Source: VXRJ01 sp964636705
Lineage (GTDB): Bacteria; Acidobacteriota; Vicinamibacteria; Vicinamibacterales; UBA8438
NCBI GenBank assembly: GCA_964636705.1
Contig: CAZWUJ010000014.1
Coordinates: 19,604-83,603, forward strand
Direction: 5' to 3'
DNA: 64,000 bases
Shown: positions 59,656 to 64,000 of the stretch, one piece after another
How the letters are laid out: every line of letters starts with the position of its first letter
How positions within the stretch are numbered: the stretch's first letter is position 1
Notes under the pieces: generated by a model
Told to the model about the DNA's origin: nothing
What the model saw: the letters and a program-made list of their open reading frames with translations, nothing else
Database searches by the model: none
Program-made: the position numbers and the translations under genes

Positions 59656-61050
59656 ATGGCCGTCAGCGTTTTCGACCTCTTTACGATTGGCATCGGGCCG
59701 TCCAGTTCCCACACCGTCGGGCCGATGCGGGCGGCGCGGCAGTTCGCGCTGGAGCTGGAGGCCACAGGCAACCTAGAGCGGGTCTCGCGCGTCCAGATCC
59801 ACCTGTACGGTTCGCTGGCCGCGACCGGTCGCGGTCATGGCAGCCACAAGGCGCTGATGCTCGGGCTGGAAGGGGAAACGGCGGAAGAGACCGACGTCGA
59901 TCGCATCCCGAAGCGAGTCGCCGCCATCACTGAGGGCAAGCGCCTGAACCTGCTCGGCCGCCGGGCGATCGATTTCGACGCCGAGAAGGATCTCGTGTTC
60001 GAGCGCCGGGGGAGCCTCCCCGGGCACCCAAATGGCATGCGATTCGTCGCGTTGTCGGAACACGAGGCCGTCGAGCAACGCATCTACTACTCCGTCGGCG
60101 GCGGGTTCGTGGCAACCGCCGACGACGACGGACAGGCGGTGCTGGTCGAGCGCGATACGCCGCTCCCCCTGCCTTTCCGCACCGGCCGGGAACTCCTGGC
60201 GCTGTGCGACCGGCACGGGCTGGCGATCAGCGACGTGATGCTGCGCAACGAGTGCGCCTGGCGGCCGGACGCGGAGGTCCGGGCCGGCCTGTTGCGGATC
60301 TGGGAAGCCATGCAGCAGTGCGTTCGCCGGGGCTGCGAGAACGAAGGGCAGTTGCCCGGGTTGAAGCTGGAGCGGCGCGCCGCCACCTTGTACCGGCAAT
60401 TGAACAGCCAACCGGAGGGCGCGCACCGCGATCCGCTCACCATCATCGACTGGGTGAACCTGTTCGCCCTCGCGGTGAACGAAGAGAACGCGATGGGCGG
60501 CCGCGTCGTTACCGCGCCCACGAACGGAGCGGCCGGCATCATCCCGGCCGTGCTGCACTACTACGCCCGGTTCTGTGAGGGAGCGAACGACGACGGCGTG
60601 ATCCGCTTCCTCCTCACGGCCGGCGCCATAGGCCTGCTCTTCAAGGCGAATGCGTCGATCAGCGGTGCCGAGGTGGGCTGTCAGGGCGAGGTGGGGTCAG
60701 CCTGCTCGATGGCTGCGGGGGCGTTGACCGAGGTGCTCGGCGGCTCGCCAGCCCAGGTGGAGAACGCGGCGGAGATCGGAATGGAGCACAACCTCGGCCT
60801 GACCTGCGACCCGGTGGGCGGCCTCGTGCAGATCCCGTGCATCGAGCGCAACGCCATGGCGTCCGTGGAAGCGATCAACGCTTCGCGGCTGGCCCTGCGG
60901 GGCACCGGGCGGCATTTCGTCTCGCTCGACAGGGTCATCCGGACGATGCGCGACACCGGGCGCGACATGCAGGAGAAGTACAAGGAAACCTCCCGCGGCG
61001 GGCTGGCGACGCATGTCGTCAGCGTGCCGGTGAGCATCATCGAGTGCTGA
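59656..61050 (+). CDS. sdaA: L-serine ammonia-lyase, iron-sulfur dependent (single-chain)
   Basis: Converts L-serine to pyruvate and ammonia in the cytoplasm. About 464 residues with both fused domains. N-terminal beta domain: FDLFTIGIGPSSSHTVGPM, the family start. C-terminal alpha domain: APTNGAAGIIPAVLHYYARF, SGAEVGCQGEVGSACSMAAG and LGLTCDPVGGLVQIPCIERN hold the three [4Fe-4S] cysteines. The protein ends SIIEC; a C-terminal Cys is known in the Legionella enzyme to occupy the fourth iron position before substrate binds, so this copy looks complete. A TATAAC box (59628-59633) may be the -10 element. Confidence 0.93.
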   Translation: MAVSVFDLFTIGIGPSSSHTVGPMRAARQFALELEATGNLERVSRVQIHLYGSLAATGRGHGSHKALMLGLEGETAEETDVDRIPKRVAAITEGKRLNLLGRRAIDFDAEKDLVFERRGSLPGHPNGMRFVALSEHEAVEQRIYYSVGGGFVATADDDGQAVLVERDTPLPLPFRTGRELLALCDRHGLAISDVMLRNECAWRPDAEVRAGLLRIWEAMQQCVRRGCENEGQLPGLKLERRAATLYRQLNSQPEGAHRDPLTIIDWVNLFALAVNEENAMGGRVVTAPTNGAAGIIPAVLHYYARFCEGANDDGVIRFLLTAGAIGLLFKANASISGAEVGCQGEVGSACSMAAGALTEVLGGSPAQVENAAEIGMEHNLGLTCDPVGGLVQIPCIERNAMASVEAINASRLALRGTGRHFVSLDRVIRTMRDTGRDMQEKYKETSRGGLATHVVSVPVSIIEC

Positions 61051-61086
61051 CCGTCTTGGGGCTGGCACGACACGTATACTCGTCTC

Positions 61087-61173
61087 GTGAAGCGCACCTA
61101 CCTCGCCGTCGTCGTCGTGCAGGCTGTCGTGCTCGTGGCACTATGGCTCCTCTCCCGCCACTTCGCAGGCTGA
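61087..61173 (+). CDS. 28-residue single-span membrane peptide
   Basis: GTG start at 61087, TGA at 61171-61173. The whole product is MKRTYLAVVVVQAVVLVALW plus LLSRHFAG: positive N-terminus, one hydrophobic span, Arg-His near the end. It is too short for most gene finders. It overlaps the start of the following receptor gene by 31 bp in another frame and follows sdaA by 36 bp. The clean membrane-peptide design argues for a real gene; no homologue can be checked here. Confidence 0.5.
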   Translation: MKRTYLAVVVVQAVVLVALWLLSRHFAG

Positions 61174-63893
61174 GCCGCCGCTCCCGGGCGTCGTTGGTCG
61201 GTGTGGGCGCTGCGCTTCTCGTCCTCGCCGCTACGCCTGGCGCGGCGCAATCGGCCGGAATCACCGGCATCGTCACGGACGAAACCGGCGCCGTGCTGCC
61301 GGGTGCGACGGTAACCTTGGGCGCTGGGCCGAGCGCGCCGCTGGAGACTCAGACTGACGCTGGCGGGCGGTTCAGCTTCGCGGCGTTGGCGCCGGGTACC
61401 TACCGTGTGATCGTCTTTCTCAGCGGCTTCGGCGAAGTAGTGCTGGACGGCGTCGCGGTCAGCGCTGCGGCGGGTCCGGTAGAGCTGCCTGCAGTCACGC
61501 TCCGGCTCGCCAGCTTCGACGAGGCGGTGGTCGTCACCGCGACCCGGATCGAGGAACCGCTGCAGCAGGTGCCGATGAGCATCTCGGCCGTGACCGGCGC
61601 GGACCTCGAGCGTCGCGCGATCGGCAACCTGACGGAACTGGCGCGCTGGACGCCCGGCCTGACGGTGGTCGATCAAGGGGCCCGCGGCAGCAACGTGGTG
61701 ATCGTCCGAGGCCTGCATACCGATGCGCTGACTGCGTCGGAGCAGGCGGGCAACAACTACAACAACGGGGTCGCCACCTACCTCGGCGACATTCCGATCG
61801 CCGTTGACCTCCGGCTGAACGACATCGAGCGGGTGGAGGTGCTGCTGGGACCTCAGGGGACGTTGTATGGCGCGGGAGCCCTTGCGGGGGCAGTGCGCTA
61901 CCTGCCACGCCGGCCGGATACCGGGCGGCGCACGTTCGAACTCCGCGGCGACCTGTTTGACCTGGCGCACAGCGGATCGGCCGGTTCCGACGCCGGGTTC
62001 ACCTTCAATCTGCCGCTGGCAGCCAACCGGTTGGCGCTACGCGGCTCCGTCGACCGGTACGCCGATCCGGGTTTCATCGACTACGACTATCTGATCCGGA
62101 CTCCTGGCGTGTCCCACCCGGAACCGGACCCGACCGATCCGGAGGCGGTGGCGGCGAATCTGCGGCGGCAGCCGGATGCCAACACCGAGGCGACGCTCTC
62201 GGCCCGGCTGTCGTTGCTGTGGGAAGCGACACCAGCGTTGTCGGCGCTCGTGGCGTACCACCTGCAGGATCAGCGTGTGGGCGCTCGTCAGATCAATCAC
62301 GCCCAGGCGTTCGACACCGGACGCTACGTGGCCGCCCACCGGTACCTCGAACCGAACGAGCGCAGGAACGAACTGTTCAGCCTCGAACTGAACTGGGCGT
62401 TCGGCGCCGCGCAACTGACCACCGCTCTCGGGTATTCCCGGTACCGCGCGCAGGGGCAGCGCGACCAGACGGACCTGCTGATTCAGGAATTCGGCATCGC
62501 GGGATTGCTTCCCGGGCGGTTTCCGGCTTTGACCCGGGCGCAGGCGATCGATCCCGGGCTTTCGGTCGGCGAACTCACCTCACGGTTTCGCGCGTTCAGC
62601 GCGTACACACGGGAGGACGGACGCGAGGCGCGCTTCAACTGGGAGTCACGCCTCGTCTCTGCCGGCGACGGCCCGTGGCATTGGGTGGGTGGTGTCTTTT
62701 TCAACGACTACGACAGCCGCGGCACGAGCCACGAGTACGCCCCCGGCCTGACGGAGTTCTCCGGCGTTACGCCGATTCTCGGCGGGCGGCCCGTCTCCGA
62801 ACCCGTCGAGTACTACAGCCTGGGCGTGCAGGACGTCGTGGAGCAGGCGCTGTTCGGAGAAATCTCGCGCGACGTTGGCGACCGGTGGCGCATCACGGCG
62901 GGCGGCCGATGGTTCGGCTACCGCATCGAGACAGGCAGTCTGACCGAGTTCCCGTATACGCCGATGTACAACTCGCCCTTCACCGACTTCGCGTCGGATG
63001 ACCGCGGGATGCTGTTCAAGGCGAGCGTCCGCTACCGGATCGACGAAGCGACGAATGTCTACTTCACCCGGTCCGAGGGGTACCGGATCGGTGGCGGCAA
63101 CAACTTCCGGGTCTGCAGCGACGAGGAACTCGCCTTGCTGGAGGACGACGACCCGGACAACGACCCGCCCCAGTCGGGCTGCATCTACGCGGACCAGGCA
63201 GTGATCCGGCCCGACACGACCACGAACTACGAGGTGGGAGTGCGGCGTTCGTGGGACAACGAACGGATCACGCTCAGCGGCACCCTGTTCCAGGTCGACT
63301 GGAAAGACATCCAGGTCGCCGGCCTCACCCCGTTCAGCGCGGAGCCGATTACCCTCAACGGCGGCGGAGCCATGAGCCGGGGGTTCGAGCTCGCCGGGAG
63401 CGCCAGCCTGACCAACGCCTTGCGGCTTCGCGGCTCGTGGTCGTTCACCGACGCTAAGCTCAACCAGGATTCGCCCGGGCTGCTCGACGGCGGAGCCGAC
63501 GCCTTCCAGGGAGACCGCCTCTCGGGCGCTCCCCGCGATCAGGGAAACCTCCTCGCCTCGTACGCCAGACTGCTCGGCGGCGGCGCGGCGTTCGAACTCC
63601 TGTACGGCTATACCTACATCGGCGATGTCTTCACCCGAATCGGGCTGCGCGCCGGGGGGGAAACGCTCCCCGCCTACGACCTCCACAACCTGTCGGCGTC
63701 GGTATCCCGGAATGGCTGGACGCTGACGTTCTACGCGGAGAATCTACTCGACCAGTACGCGGTTACCGGCGTGCGTCAGACGCGCGGCAAGATCGGCTTC
63801 ACGGAAGACGGTTTCCTGTCACGCCGCTACTTCGCGAACGTGCTCACTCCGCGTCGCGCCGGCGTTCGTTTTCGGTACGCCTTCGCGAGCTAG
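61143..63893 (+). CDS. TonB-dependent receptor
   Basis: About 916 residues. Signal region (VGVGAALLVLAATPGAAQ) and a short CarboxypepD_reg domain (GITGIVTDETGAVLPGATVT; FAALAPGTYRVIVFLSGFGE). Plug: EAVVVTATRIEEPLQQVPMS, ELARWTPGLTVVDQG, NVVIVRGLHTDAL, LNDIERVEVLLGPQGTLYGAG, all diagnostic for TonB-dependent siderophore/oligomer receptors. The barrel ends RRAGVRFRYAFAS. The last conserved strands include FYAENLLDQYAVTGVRQTRG. The plug GPQGTLYGAGALAGAVRY motif is typical of the IroN/FecA-like subfamily rather than the SusC type. Substrate unknown. Start: ATG 61143, overlapping the 28-residue peptide. Confidence 0.88.
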   Translation: MAPLPPLRRLSRRSRASLVGVGAALLVLAATPGAAQSAGITGIVTDETGAVLPGATVTLGAGPSAPLETQTDAGGRFSFAALAPGTYRVIVFLSGFGEVVLDGVAVSAAAGPVELPAVTLRLASFDEAVVVTATRIEEPLQQVPMSISAVTGADLERRAIGNLTELARWTPGLTVVDQGARGSNVVIVRGLHTDALTASEQAGNNYNNGVATYLGDIPIAVDLRLNDIERVEVLLGPQGTLYGAGALAGAVRYLPRRPDTGRRTFELRGDLFDLAHSGSAGSDAGFTFNLPLAANRLALRGSVDRYADPGFIDYDYLIRTPGVSHPEPDPTDPEAVAANLRRQPDANTEATLSARLSLLWEATPALSALVAYHLQDQRVGARQINHAQAFDTGRYVAAHRYLEPNERRNELFSLELNWAFGAAQLTTALGYSRYRAQGQRDQTDLLIQEFGIAGLLPGRFPALTRAQAIDPGLSVGELTSRFRAFSAYTREDGREARFNWESRLVSAGDGPWHWVGGVFFNDYDSRGTSHEYAPGLTEFSGVTPILGGRPVSEPVEYYSLGVQDVVEQALFGEISRDVGDRWRITAGGRWFGYRIETGSLTEFPYTPMYNSPFTDFASDDRGMLFKASVRYRIDEATNVYFTRSEGYRIGGGNNFRVCSDEELALLEDDDPDNDPPQSGCIYADQAVIRPDTTTNYEVGVRRSWDNERITLSGTLFQVDWKDIQVAGLTPFSAEPITLNGGGAMSRGFELAGSASLTNALRLRGSWSFTDAKLNQDSPGLLDGGADAFQGDRLSGAPRDQGNLLASYARLLGGGAAFELLYGYTYIGDVFTRIGLRAGGETLPAYDLHNLSASVSRNGWTLTFYAENLLDQYAVTGVRQTRGKIGFTEDGFLSRRYFANVLTPRRAGVRFRYAFAS

Positions 63894-64000
63894 CGCTAGC
63901 CCGAAGTTTCTGCGCTGATCGTCTGCAAGTTACTCTTTTTATTGTAGTTGCTGGATTTCTGGGGGTGTCGTTACTGGCTACATTCGCGGGGTCACGCCCA
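63894..64000. other. Intergenic sequence to window end
   Basis: No gene seen. An AT-rich run (ACTCTTTTTATTGTAG, about 63932-63948) may be part of a terminator or of a promoter for a gene beyond the window. Confidence 0.3.

Noticed and set aside
60837..61142. Open frame extending the second TonB receptor 102 codons upstream over sdaA
   Set aside because: The extension is sdaA read in another frame and lacks signal-peptide character; the ATG at 61143 opens onto a signal segment.
1712..64000. Many long open frames antisense to or overlapping real genes
   Set aside because: High GC makes stop codons rare in all frames; these lack starts with ribosome-binding sites, domains or sensible composition.
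1..64000. CRISPR arrays or complete insertion sequences
   Set aside because: No regularly spaced direct repeats and no transposase gene; the repeats found are palindromic spacers in three loci only.

Overview
This is a high-GC bacterial chromosome segment with dense coding and frequent ATGA or GTGA start/stop overlaps. The gene content points to Acidobacteriota, probably the Vicinamibacteria. The indicators are several PQQ/propeller dehydrogenases, TonB-dependent receptors with an N-terminal carboxypeptidase-regulatory-like plug extension, a DUF5916 barrel protein, a decayed ADOP-type permease, and many exported hydrolases. The taxonomic call is an inference from gene families, because no rRNA or marker set is present. 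pyrF, sdaA and a tRNA-Ser(UGA) are the clearest housekeeping anchors.

Layout. 1-18 kb: partial PQQ dehydrogenase, M20 peptidase, two-helix ion channel, SLT lytic transglycosylase, Asp-box lipoprotein, amidating-lyase-like NHL lipoprotein, DUF5916 barrel, sodium/solute symporter, DUF4159 protein, a DUF4143 ATPase behind an inverted-repeat operator, and a dihaem cytochrome c / PQQ alcohol dehydrogenase pair. 18-26.8 kb: DinB-pyrF, tRNA-Ser, then a decayed accessory segment. That segment holds a frameshifted tyrosine-recombinase remnant facing the tRNA, a deleted ADOP permease, a broken FkbM methyltransferase and an internally deleted PQQ dehydrogenase. It also keeps an intact two-gene AAA ATPase + DUF4276 (TOPRIM-like) module. 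26.8-49 kb: mostly exported catabolic or redox genes: a double carboxymuconolactone decarboxylase domain protein, a BCCT transporter, alpha/beta hydrolases, dienelactone hydrolase, a PadR regulator with a palindromic operator, a SoxC / SoxD-like pair in which SoxD is fused to a GH43-like propeller, two members of an uncharacterised exported family, a PQQ dehydrogenase, a tannase/feruloyl esterase and a TlpA-like thioredoxin. 49-54 kb: a cassette pairing a cytochrome-c-fused copper type II monooxygenase with an amidating-lyase-like NHL protein. 54-64 kb: a second DUF4143 ATPase, two TonB-dependent receptors, a frameshifted small membrane operon, sdaA, and a 28-residue membrane peptide.

How the genes work together (inference). 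The window looks like the periplasmic and outer-membrane equipment of a heterotroph that oxidises alcohols, sugars and aromatics using PQQ, molybdopterin, haem and copper enzymes. TonB receptors would supply substrates and cytochromes c would take the electrons. A palindromic repeat (core GCCGGCCT-gg-AGGCCGGC) recurs in three intergenic spacers and may act in termination or mRNA 3' ends.
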